From contig CAJTUC010000055.1 in NCBI GenBank assembly GCA_910579395.1, forward strand, positions 1 through 15,840: DNA of 15,840 nucleotides, given 5' to 3'. Origin of the DNA: an uncultured Lachnospiraceae bacterium. GTDB lineage: Bacteria > Bacillota > Clostridia > Lachnospirales > Lachnospiraceae. Both the position numbers and the translations under genes were made by a program. The notes under the pieces were generated by a model. That model was not told the origin of the DNA and made no database searches. It was given only the letters and a program-made list of their open reading frames with translations. Positions 1 through 6,871 of the stretch are shown in pieces (positions within the stretch are counted from its first letter, which is position 1; each line of letters opens with the position of its first letter).

Positions 1-106
1 CTTTTGTATTTTCATTGTAACAGATTCCCCCGCATCTGTCAAACGCTACGGAGTGTTCCGCTGAAATCATTTTATGCCGGATTCCGCAGAAAAGCAAGGA
101 AATTTT

Positions 107-166
107 GTCGAATCCCGTTTGTCGAATGTCGAATTGGGTGGGGTAAATGGGGTAAAGAGGGGTAAA
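107..166. repeat. Two short direct-repeat families upstream of abiH
   Basis: The heptamer GTCGAAT occurs three times (107, 121, 128) and is followed directly by the octamer GGGGTAAA three times (140, 149, 159; spacing 9 and 10 bases). No gene that makes sense covers this stretch. The nearly helical spacing of the second family could suit a DNA-binding protein, but it could equally be slippage-generated low-complexity DNA. Function unknown. Confidence 0.5.
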
Positions 167-207
167 AGTCATCATAATCTAACAGCGGCACAGGCGGCTA
201 TGCAAAT

Positions 208-216
208 TGATATTAT
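208..216 (+). promoter_or_regulatory. Possible extended -10 element of a short transcript
   Basis: TGATATTAT matches the extended -10 form TGnTATAAT with one mismatch. No good -35 is visible. The terminator at 232-270 begins about 15 bases downstream, so a transcript from here would be about 45-50 nt. This is weak evidence based on one motif. Confidence 0.25.
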
Positions 217-231
217 AGGAATTTTGAGCGT

Positions 232-270
232 AGAGGGGTTCACCGGAGTGGCTGGTGGGCCTCTCTTTTT
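232..270 (+). terminator. Intrinsic terminator upstream of abiH
   Basis: The arms at 232-244 and 254-266 form a 13-bp stem without unpaired bases (ten Watson-Crick and three G-U pairs). The loop is 9 bases and five T follow (266-270). No complete gene lies just upstream in the window, so it either ends transcription arriving from the left or closes a very short leader or sRNA. It insulates the abiH promoter from upstream read-through. Confidence 0.65.
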
Positions 271-320
271 GGCGTTTTATATCATGTTTTCTGATTTCCT
301 TGTAAACATCTCCGCCAAAA

Positions 321-382
321 GTAAAATTAGCAAAAAAAACCGTAAAATTAGGAAAATTTCCCCTAATGAATCGTGATATAAT
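321..382 (+). promoter_or_regulatory. abiH promoter with upstream 10-bp direct repeat
   Basis: TGATATAAT at 374-382 is a perfect extended -10 (TG-A-TATAAT); the -35 region near 354-359 is AT-rich and not consensus. Just upstream, GTAAAATTAG is repeated exactly at 321-330 and 342-351, a period of 21 bp or two helical turns, in AT-rich DNA. The repeats could be a tandem operator or an UP-like element. Expected transcription start is near 389, leaving a leader of about 70 bases before abiH. Confidence 0.55.
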
Positions 383-459
383 TTTTAAAAAGTATACTGG
401 GGAGATATCGTTAAGTACAGTAAGGAATAAGATAATGATCACAAAGGGGAGAAAAGCTT

Positions 460-1623
460 ATGAATATACTTTTGATTGGAAATGGATTCGATCTGGCGCA
501 CGGACTGCCTACAAGGTATACAGACTTTCTGGAATTTATTAAAATAATGAAAGCTGTAAATGATAAGGAACTGAAATGTGATGGAACGATTAATTGGGGA
601 GGAGCGATAGAGAAGTGCATATTGAACTACCATCGTTTACCGATGCGCATAAAGTGGGAAATTATTGCGCAGCTCAAAGATATATGGAAGAAGGGCTCAG
701 AAGAGATAGAGGAACTGCTAAGTCTTATCGCGGACAATTTCTGGTTGGAATATTTTCTGGAATGCCCTATGTATCAGAAAGAAAACTGGATTGATTTTGA
801 AAGTGAGATCAGCAGAATTATCCGGAGCATAGACAATGATATGAGAGAAAAAGATTTTGATGGGCAGATTCAGGAATTGACGAACGAATATTTAAGTGAC
901 CGTTATCTACACGACGGGATGAGCAGGAACGGCTTTGGAGAATGGCCTGGAATCTGCAAGATCACTTATCGGGAATTAAGGGATGCTCTGCTCAAAGACC
1001 TGAACAGGCTGATAAGAATCCTGGAAATATATCTATACAGTTTAGTGGCGAGGATTCCGTGTAATGGAATTTTGCCCGATGTACAGGATATCTGCTTTGA
1101 CAAAGTGTTGAGTTTTAACTATACGGATACCTATCGGAAAAAATATGATAAGCAGGGAAGGGCGGAGTATGATTTCATTCATGGAAGGGCCGATGCAGCA
1201 CACACAATTGCTACAAATAATATGGTGCTTGGGATTGACGAATATCTTTCGGCAGAAAGAAAAGATGCGGATGTGGAATTTATCGCTTTTAAGAAATATT
1301 ATCAGAGGATTTATAAAGAGACAGGATGCTATTATAAAAAATGGCTCAGAGAGTTGGAAACGGACAACCTGATAGGTCAGCAGAAGCGGCATGACCTGTA
1401 TATTTTCGGTCATTCGCTGGATGTAACGGATAAGGATGTCCTTAGGGACCTGATCTTGCATGATCATGTAAACACGACAATCTTTTATTTTAATAAAGAT
1501 GACTTCGGGGCAAAAATCACAAATCTGGTCAGGGTGATCGGGCAGGATGAACTGATCAGGCGGACAGGGAGAGATACAAAGACGATATGGTTCAAACAAC
1601 AGCAGGAATATATAAGCATGTAA
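460..1623 (+). CDS. AbiH-family abortive infection protein
   Basis: A 387-residue cytoplasmic protein recognised as AbiH (bacteriophage abortive infection family). It opens with the family hallmark GNGFDLAHGLPTRY (residues 7-20). It has SFNYTDTY near 218-225, an IHG motif near 242, and FGHSLD at 316-321 near the C-terminus. AbiH was first described as a lactococcal phage-resistance gene; its biochemical activity is not established as far as I know. The order Gly-rich N-terminus, FNYT, IHG, FGHSL/D resembles the motif order of SIR2-like nucleotide-binding domains, which is my inference. No signal peptide or membrane segment is seen. The start is supported by an AGGGGAGA ribosome site about 8 bases upstream. 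It has its own promoter, and the Sel1-repeat gene follows after 59 bases on the same strand, so co-transcription is likely. Confidence 0.9.
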   Translation: MNILLIGNGFDLAHGLPTRYTDFLEFIKIMKAVNDKELKCDGTINWGGAIEKCILNYHRLPMRIKWEIIAQLKDIWKKGSEEIEELLSLIADNFWLEYFLECPMYQKENWIDFESEISRIIRSIDNDMREKDFDGQIQELTNEYLSDRYLHDGMSRNGFGEWPGICKITYRELRDALLKDLNRLIRILEIYLYSLVARIPCNGILPDVQDICFDKVLSFNYTDTYRKKYDKQGRAEYDFIHGRADAAHTIATNNMVLGIDEYLSAERKDADVEFIAFKKYYQRIYKETGCYYKKWLRELETDNLIGQQKRHDLYIFGHSLDVTDKDVLRDLILHDHVNTTIFYFNKDDFGAKITNLVRVIGQDELIRRTGRDTKTIWFKQQQEYISM

Positions 1624-1682
1624 ATTGAAAACCAGGGATAAAAACATGACCATCAGTATAACAGGAAGGAGAAAGATGCGGT

Positions 1683-3659
1683 ATGACCGGGAGAAATCAT
1701 GAGAATTCGAAAAAACCAGAGGAAATAGCGCGTTACAGGCAGGCTGTCGAACAGGGTGACAGAGAGGCACAATATTGTCTGGGGAAATGCTATGAGAACG
1801 GAGACGGCGTAGAGCAGGATTATAAAAAGGCTGCGGTTTACTACGAACAGGCGGCAGAACGGGGACAGATAGAAGCACAGCGTTGTTTAGGGTGGATGTA
1901 TGAACGAGGAATAGGGGTAAAATGCGATTATGAGAAAGAGATGTACTGGTACAGGGAAGCGGCAGAACAGGGAGATGCGGCCGCACAGCATTTGTATGGG
2001 ATGAGCATCGACAGGCAGAGCAGAGGGAGCGAAAGTGAAAAAATGAGAGCTGCGGAGTGGTACCAAAGAGCAGCGGAACAAGGATATATTCCGGCGCAGA
2101 ACGCTTTGAGTGATATGTATGAACATGGGAAAGGCGTTAAGCAGGATTATGAACAGGCTGTCTATTGGTTTCAAAAAGCTTATCAACAGATTCTGCGGTC
2201 GGCAGAACAGGGGGACTGCGATTCACAGAACAGTTTGGGACATATGTATCATGTTGGAAAGATAGGATTGGAAAGAAACGAGAGATTAGCGGCGGAATGG
2301 TATAGAAAAGCGGCTCTGCAGGGAGATTATAAGGCACAGATTTATTTAGGGGAAATGTATGAAAAAGGAAAAGGGGTGAAGCAGGACGATGAAGAAGCCG
2401 CCATGTGGTATGAGAAAGCCGCCAGGGAGTATGAGAAAATCGCCGCGCAAGGGGATGCCGGTGCATTCTGGTGTTTGGGAGATCTGTATGCAGAGGGAAA
2501 GGGCGTAGAGAAAAATTATACAAAGGCTCAAAGCTATTATAAAAGTGCAGAGGAACTACTGATAAAGGATGCCGAGCGGGGAAGCGCCTGGGGACGGAAA
2601 AGGCTGGCCGGCTTTTATGAGCGCGGTGTGAGAACGGGAGCAGACTATGATAAGGCCGCTTACTGGTATCAGAAGGCAGCGGAACTGGGAGATATTAATG
2701 CGCTGTTATCTTTGGCTAGGATGTATCAGCGTAGGACCAATTATAAGCCTGAAATGGCAATCGAATGGTATCAACAGGCGGCGTCATTGGGAAGTGATAC
2801 TGCGATGCTGAGTCTTGGAACGATATATAAAAATGGCGATGGAGTGGAACAAAATGTTGACATGGCTATAAGTTGGTATAAGCGGGCGGCATCACAGGGG
2901 AATTTTCTTGCAATAACGTACCTTGGAGAAATGTATGAAAGAGGTATCGGTACGGATTCAAATGTTAAGAAAGCGGCCGCACTCTATAGGAAGTATGCCT
3001 ACATAGGGATAAATCAAGCACGCAGGAGTCTGGGGAATCTGTATGAAAAAGGATTTGGCGTGGCACAGGATTATGGTGAGGCGGTGAAATGGTATCAAAA
3101 GGCCGCAGAACATGGCAATGCGCATGCACAGCGATCTTTGGCGCGTATGTATGTAGAGGGAAATGGCGTATTCAAAGATGTGGAAAAGGCTGTCGGCTGG
3201 TATCGGAGAGCCGCAGAACGGCAGAGAGGGGATGAAGAGGCACAGTGCGCATTGGGGGTTTTATATTTAGAGGGTGTTGAAATTCAAAAGGACTATGATA
3301 TGGCCTATCAATGGTTCATGAAAGCGGAAGCACGTAGCTGCGATGCACAGGCGCACTTGGGCTATATGTATGAAAACGGACTCGGCGTAGGACAAAATTA
3401 CGAAACGGCCTTGAGTTGGTATCAGAAGTCGGCAAGAAGAAGTTCGCTCGGGCAGTTCAGGCTGGGTTCCATGTATGAAAGAGGAGAAGGTGTGCCAAAG
3501 AGCGATACGGAAGCGGCAGTCTGGTACCAGAAGGCTGCAAATGCAGGCAATACCGATGCCCAGAGGCGGTTAGGAAAGATTTATGAAAGAAGAGGGGAAT
3601 ATGGGAAAGCAGAGGAGTGGTATAGAAAGGCAAAGGGCATAAAGGGAGAATGGACATAA
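1683..3659 (+). CDS. Sel1-repeat (TPR-like) protein, ~17 repeats
   Basis: A 658-residue soluble protein built almost wholly of Sel1 repeats (helix-turn-helix solenoid, about 36 residues each) from about residue 25 to the end. The unit reads roughly AQxxLGxMYExGxGVxxDYxxAxxWYxKAAExGD. I count 16 full copies and a shortened last one. Copies 4, 6 and 7 carry an extra seven residues before the closing Gly-Asp/Ser. No enzymatic domain, signal peptide or membrane segment is visible, so a scaffold or protein-binding role is the reasonable inference. The start follows AGGAAGGAGA about 10 bases upstream. An ATG at 1676 is out of frame and ends after eight codons. It lies directly behind abiH with no terminator or clear promoter between, suggesting a two-gene operon. 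Sel1 proteins are widespread, so the link to defence is contextual only. Confidence 0.9.
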   Translation: MTGRNHENSKKPEEIARYRQAVEQGDREAQYCLGKCYENGDGVEQDYKKAAVYYEQAAERGQIEAQRCLGWMYERGIGVKCDYEKEMYWYREAAEQGDAAAQHLYGMSIDRQSRGSESEKMRAAEWYQRAAEQGYIPAQNALSDMYEHGKGVKQDYEQAVYWFQKAYQQILRSAEQGDCDSQNSLGHMYHVGKIGLERNERLAAEWYRKAALQGDYKAQIYLGEMYEKGKGVKQDDEEAAMWYEKAAREYEKIAAQGDAGAFWCLGDLYAEGKGVEKNYTKAQSYYKSAEELLIKDAERGSAWGRKRLAGFYERGVRTGADYDKAAYWYQKAAELGDINALLSLARMYQRRTNYKPEMAIEWYQQAASLGSDTAMLSLGTIYKNGDGVEQNVDMAISWYKRAASQGNFLAITYLGEMYERGIGTDSNVKKAAALYRKYAYIGINQARRSLGNLYEKGFGVAQDYGEAVKWYQKAAEHGNAHAQRSLARMYVEGNGVFKDVEKAVGWYRRAAERQRGDEEAQCALGVLYLEGVEIQKDYDMAYQWFMKAEARSCDAQAHLGYMYENGLGVGQNYETALSWYQKSARRSSLGQFRLGSMYERGEGVPKSDTEAAVWYQKAANAGNTDAQRRLGKIYERRGEYGKAEEWYRKAKGIKGEWT

Positions 3660-3706
3660 TTTCTGCGAAAAGCGCAATTTTCATTAAGATATCTCCAGAC
3701 CGTTCC

Positions 3707-3715
3707 TGATATAAT
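3707..3715 (+). promoter_or_regulatory. Extended -10 promoter of the AraC/clpP unit
   Basis: TGATATAAT is a perfect extended -10 with an AT-rich but non-consensus -35 region. It sits 67 bases before the AraC-like start and is the same nonamer as in front of abiH. It separates the araC-like gene from the abiH-sel1 unit. Confidence 0.5.
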
Positions 3716-3781
3716 TGACTCAGCGGTAAGTACAGGCGCTGTAAAATAGGAAAATAGAAGTAACAGAAACGGGGGACAAAA

Positions 3782-4198
3782 ATGAGCAGCAGACCGATAA
3801 CAAAAAATATTTTGTCGTACATCGAGAACCATCTGGATGATGAATTGTCGTTAGAAAAAATAGCAGAAGAGCTGAACTATTCCCGATTCTATATAGCGAG
3901 GGTCTTTAGAGAGAATACGGGGCTGACCCTGTATCGGTATATCCGTGGCAGGCGTTTGAACGAATCAGCCAGAAAACTAACGGAAACAAAGCTGTCTGTC
4001 ATTGAGATCGCTTTTCTGGCAGGATATCATTCACAGCAGGCATTTACACAGGCTTTTCACAGGGAGTACGATTGTACGCCGCAGGAATACAGGAGAATCG
4101 GCGTCTTTGTACCCAGACGGGATAAAATTGAGATGCGCGTAAGCGGTAAATGCAGTTTCCATGCCATCCGCCTGGCGGGAGAGGAGATGGCAGCATGA
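3782..4198 (+). CDS. Short AraC-family DNA-binding protein
   Basis: A 138-residue transcription factor with an AraC/XylS double helix-turn-helix domain at residues about 6-108. The first HTH is LSLEKIAEELNYSRFYIARVF; the second is VIEIAFLAGYHSQQAFTQAF, followed by the typical CTPQEYRR end. Only about 30 residues follow, so there is no effector-binding domain. It is either a stand-alone DNA-binding protein of the MarA/SoxS layout or a shortened version of a longer regulator; the clean reading frame does not decide this. A GGGGGAC ribosome site lies 7 bases before the start. Its TGA overlaps the ATG of the clpP relic as ATGA (4195-4198), pointing to former translational coupling. Its target is unknown; the neighbouring membrane protein operon with a palindrome at its promoter is one possible guess. 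Confidence 0.85.
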   Translation: MSSRPITKNILSYIENHLDDELSLEKIAEELNYSRFYIARVFRENTGLTLYRYIRGRRLNESARKLTETKLSVIEIAFLAGYHSQQAFTQAFHREYDCTPQEYRRIGVFVPRRDKIEMRVSGKCSFHAIRLAGEEMAA

Positions 4199-4634
4199 GT
4201 TTCATACCTTATGTCGTTGAACAGACAAGCAGGGGAGCGGAGCTATGATATTTATTCCAGGCTCCTTTCGGACCGGATTATTTTTCTTGGAGAAGAAGTC
4301 AGCGATAAATCGGCGGTCTCGGTTATTGCACAGATGCTTTTTCTGGAATTGCAGGATTCGGAGAAAGATATTGAACTTTATATCAATAGTCCTGGCGGCT
4401 CCATATCAGCCGGCCATCGGCGGGGGTGTAAAAGGACAAGCGTCCGACATTCAGATTATTTCCGATCATATCCAGAGAAGCAAAAGACGTCTGAATAAAA
4501 TATTGGCCCAAAATACGGGGAAAACGGTGGAGGAAATAGAAGCCGCTACGGAGCGGGATAATTTTTCGACCGCAGAAGAGGCGCTGGATTTTGGGCTGAT
4601 CGATAGATCATTGCAAAGCGATAAAGGAAAATGA
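4195..4634 (+). pseudogene. clpP: clpP relic: frameshift plus loss of catalytic Ser/His segment
   Basis: Remnant of the ATP-dependent Clp protease proteolytic subunit. The frame from 4195 gives MSFIPYVVEQTSRG and then hits TGA at 4246. The ClpP sequence continues two bases out of register (ERSYDIYSRLLSDRIIFLGE to ELYINSPGGSISAG). Restoring one GA/AG dinucleotide near 4234-4238 would rejoin the frames. At about 4403-4418 the reading frame shifts again, and the text jumps from SISAG to QPAIGGGVKGQASDIQI. In intact ClpP about 49 residues lie between, carrying the catalytic Ser (AASMG) and His (MIHQP). The tail keeps TERDNF, holding the third catalytic residue, Asp, and GLIDRSL. The product cannot be an active protease. 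A frame opening at ATG 4211 could still give a 95-residue fragment. It looks like a second, dispensable clpP copy. Confidence 0.88.
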
Positions 4635-4663
4635 AAAGGTAAATGAAAAGGTAAATGAAAAAA
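4631..4663 (+). repeat. 12-bp tandem repeat ATGAAAAGGTAA, 2.6 copies
   Basis: ATGAAAAGGTAA occurs at 4631-4642 and 4643-4654 and then partially from 4655. The first copy straddles the stop codon of the clpP relic. It is probably replication slippage in decaying DNA; each unit is itself a start codon, two codons and a stop, with no sign that this matters. Confidence 0.6.
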
Positions 4664-4692
4664 GTTGGTGCAATCTTCTCTCGTTTGTGATA

Positions 4693-4740
4693 TGCTATTA
4701 TGGATATAGTTTTATTGATTAAAATATATCCATAATAGCA
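4693..4740 (+). promoter_or_regulatory. 16-bp perfect inverted repeat over an extended -10
   Basis: TGCTATTATGGATATA (4693-4708) and its exact reverse complement (4725-4740) flank a 16-base AT-rich spacer. The left arm begins with TGCTATTAT, an extended -10 element, so a protein on this site would cover the promoter of the membrane protein at 4764. If transcribed it would be a weak AU-rich hairpin without a following T-run, so an operator fits better than a terminator. Confidence 0.5.
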
Positions 4741-4763
4741 ATAAGCGGGAGAGGAACATCATA

Positions 4764-6131
4764 ATGTCAACCAAAGTCAATGCTACATGGCTTTCAGATA
4801 AACTTATCTTATTTCTGTTTGTGATATCTATGCTTCTGACGAAGGATATCATAATCGTTGATTTTCCCGTTTACAGTCTGCTGCTTTTTTTGGCGGCGTT
4901 TGGCTGGATGGCAGCAAAAGTTTTTTTATGCCCGAAAGACGGACAGGTATTCCGGCCGATACGGTATTGGACAGACCTGATGGCTGTTTTTATTATTTTT
5001 TATGAGGTGGCGGCAATTGTTCTGAAGCTTTTTCGGGACCCGGATAAAGGTGCGATTGATTTTTCGGGGAATGCGGAAATGCTCGCTTTTGTGGTGCTCT
5101 ATTTCTGCCTGTCTTCCGGGCTGCGGTTTCGGCAGGTTTATTTTGATATACTTTTATATGGCGGTCTGTTACTGTGTACTGTTTTTTTATTTCCGCATTT
5201 TACGGGAATACAGGTGAAAGGATACGAAGCCCTGGCGGATAAGGGAGCGGCGGCTTCCTGTTTTCTGTTAGTATGTATGGTCAGTGTTTATCAGTACTGT
5301 TTCTGTAGGGATCGGCTGCGCTCTTACTTTTATCTTGCGGTATCTGCGGTCGGTTTTCTGGCATTATCGATCAATCAGAACATCATCAGCTTCTGGCTGA
5401 TGACGGCGTATTTTATTGCAATGCCGATTTGGCTGAGACCGACGGCGCAGCTGATCAGGAAGAATGCGCAGATGTTTTTTCTGTTCGGCTTTATGCTGAG
5501 CAATATGAGTCTTTTGACGGGATATACGCAGATCATTCTGACAGAACTTTCTTACTCGCTGGAGCATAGTGTCTATCTGGATTTATTATTGGCTGCCGGC
5601 GGGATTCTCTTTTTCCATTATTGGGATAAAATTCCCGAAGGGATTGACCTTGAGCGGCTTGTCATGCGGAGAATGCGGCGTGTCTATAAAGGGCTGTTGA
5701 TGGTGCTCGGCATTCTTTTTGCAGGAACGGTCATTGGTGGGAACAAGTGGGCGGCCCTTGGTGAAAAAATGTCGGAGACGGCATGGAAGGGATTTGCGCT
5801 TCCGCTTGCGGAGTCGGTGAAACAGGAAGAGAGTGGATTTTATTTTTGTTTTCAGGAAGCGGGGGTCTGCGCCGGTATTTTCATCATCCTCTTTTTTGTT
5901 TTTCTGATTGAACGGATGCGGCGTAATTATGGGCTGGATAAACCCGTGACCGGTATTTTGATCCTGATATCCGGTATTTTTATGATGCAGCTTCTGTTTT
6001 GGAAACCGGCTGGCAATACATTGACAATCTACTTTGTGCTGCTTTTGTTCGCAGCATTTTATCAGGAAGAAAGGAACAGGCTGGTCAGTATCAAAATTCG
6101 AGAGGAAACTCTAAAAGAAATCCATAGATAA
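4764..6131 (+). CDS. Polytopic membrane protein, O-antigen-ligase/SEDS-like layout
   Basis: A 455-residue integral membrane protein with about 13-14 hydrophobic segments, roughly at residues 13-32, 35-55, 68-90, 104-120, 125-146, 162-180, 185-203, 208-226, 235-255, 270-287, 308-327, 365-385, 397-415 and 420-437. I cannot assign a family with certainty. The longer loop at about 328-362, followed by EESGFYFCFQEAGV and a long helix, recalls the late region of O-antigen ligases and SEDS glycosyltransferases (large loop, then E-x-G before a helix). A role in making or exporting an envelope polymer is therefore possible but unproven. A GGGAGAGG ribosome site precedes the start by about 9 bases. The SH3b gene follows after 16 bases, so the two are almost surely one operon. 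The promoter carries a large inverted repeat. Confidence 0.75.
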   Translation: MSTKVNATWLSDKLILFLFVISMLLTKDIIIVDFPVYSLLLFLAAFGWMAAKVFLCPKDGQVFRPIRYWTDLMAVFIIFYEVAAIVLKLFRDPDKGAIDFSGNAEMLAFVVLYFCLSSGLRFRQVYFDILLYGGLLLCTVFLFPHFTGIQVKGYEALADKGAAASCFLLVCMVSVYQYCFCRDRLRSYFYLAVSAVGFLALSINQNIISFWLMTAYFIAMPIWLRPTAQLIRKNAQMFFLFGFMLSNMSLLTGYTQIILTELSYSLEHSVYLDLLLAAGGILFFHYWDKIPEGIDLERLVMRRMRRVYKGLLMVLGILFAGTVIGGNKWAALGEKMSETAWKGFALPLAESVKQEESGFYFCFQEAGVCAGIFIILFFVFLIERMRRNYGLDKPVTGILILISGIFMMQLLFWKPAGNTLTIYFVLLLFAAFYQEERNRLVSIKIREETLKEIHR

Positions 6132-6147
6132 AGAAAGGGGTAAGGTT

Positions 6148-6867
6148 ATGAAAAAGTTGAAAAAAGAAATCCAAAATCCGTGCTGCAGAAAAAAGGCTAG
6201 GATATGGATTGGAAGGAGTCTGGCCGCTGTGGTCATTTTCTGTGGACTGGCGGGAACCGGACGGTTTTCGCTCCAGACTGAGGCAGCACAGGAGGAAGCA
6301 GCGCAGACTGCTGCGGATGCACAGGAAAGCGGGGAGCTGGAGGCACCGGCATCATTCGAACAGGGGGTAGTTCTGGAAGCGGAGAAACGCACCGAAATGA
6401 AAGCATCGCCGGATGAAACGGCGAAAACACTGATGACTTTTCAAAAAGGAGATCTGGTCTTTGCTGTTGGAGAGGCAGAAGACGGCTGGTATCGCGTGCT
6501 CTATCAGGATAAGGAAGGTTATGTAGAGACGGATGGACTTACTGCGTGGGAACTGGATGTTGGGGGTCTGAATGCGGAAATGGCAGTCAATGAGGCGGAG
6601 ACGAAGTTCGTCGTAGAGACAGTTGAAAGGTATCGTGCGGATGCAAGGCGTTCCAAAATCTGGGGGACAGTCATTATCGTACTTGTGGTCGGTATTTTTG
6701 GCGTCGGCATTTTCTCGGCGATAAGGTCGAACAGAGGGGAAGATGATGGAAAGAACGGTAAAAAAAATGATGGTGAAAAGAACGACGGCGAAAAGAATGG
6801 TAGAGGATGGCATGGCAGTGTCAAAGAAAAAAAACGAAAACAGATAGAAATCGAGGACTTAAATTGA
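6148..6867 (+). CDS. Membrane-anchored SH3b-domain protein
   Basis: A 239-residue envelope protein. A basic N-terminus and hydrophobic segment (about residues 22-38) form a signal peptide or anchor, with a plausible cut near TEAAQ. An Ala/Glu/Gln-rich linker follows. Residues about 73-130 form a bacterial SH3 domain (SH3_3 type), with the typical KGD, DGWYRV and GYVE elements. A helical stretch (135-165) leads to a membrane helix at about 169-191. The C-terminus is a highly charged tail with repeated KNDGE units and KEKKRKQ. Predicted topology is SH3b outside and basic tail inside. SH3b domains usually bind cell-wall peptides. It is probably co-transcribed with the membrane protein 16 bases upstream and is followed by a strong terminator. 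Confidence 0.8.
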   Translation: MKKLKKEIQNPCCRKKARIWIGRSLAAVVIFCGLAGTGRFSLQTEAAQEEAAQTAADAQESGELEAPASFEQGVVLEAEKRTEMKASPDETAKTLMTFQKGDLVFAVGEAEDGWYRVLYQDKEGYVETDGLTAWELDVGGLNAEMAVNEAETKFVVETVERYRADARRSKIWGTVIIVLVVGIFGVGIFSAIRSNRGEDDGKNGKKNDGEKNDGEKNGRGWHGSVKEKKRKQIEIEDLN

Positions 6868-6871
6868 GCAG

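Noticed and set aside
1..60. ACAGAT/ATCTGT and CGGA/TCCG small inverted repeats at the left edge
   Set aside because: Arms of six and four bases are expected by chance, and no T-run or promoter box is associated.
74..376. Plus-strand open frame of 100 residues before abiH
   Set aside because: It runs through the triple repeats, the terminator stem and the abiH promoter, has no ribosome site, and its translation looks like no protein family.
1042..1986. Minus-strand open frame of 314 residues across abiH and the Sel1 gene
   Set aside because: It is antisense to two well-supported genes, has a composition rich in Pro/Leu/Ile expected of a shadow frame, and has no recognisable domain.
3663..3685. 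Small hairpin TGCG-AAAAG-CGCA then ATTTTC after the Sel1 gene as terminator
   Set aside because: The stem has only four pairs and the T-run is broken; too weak to call.
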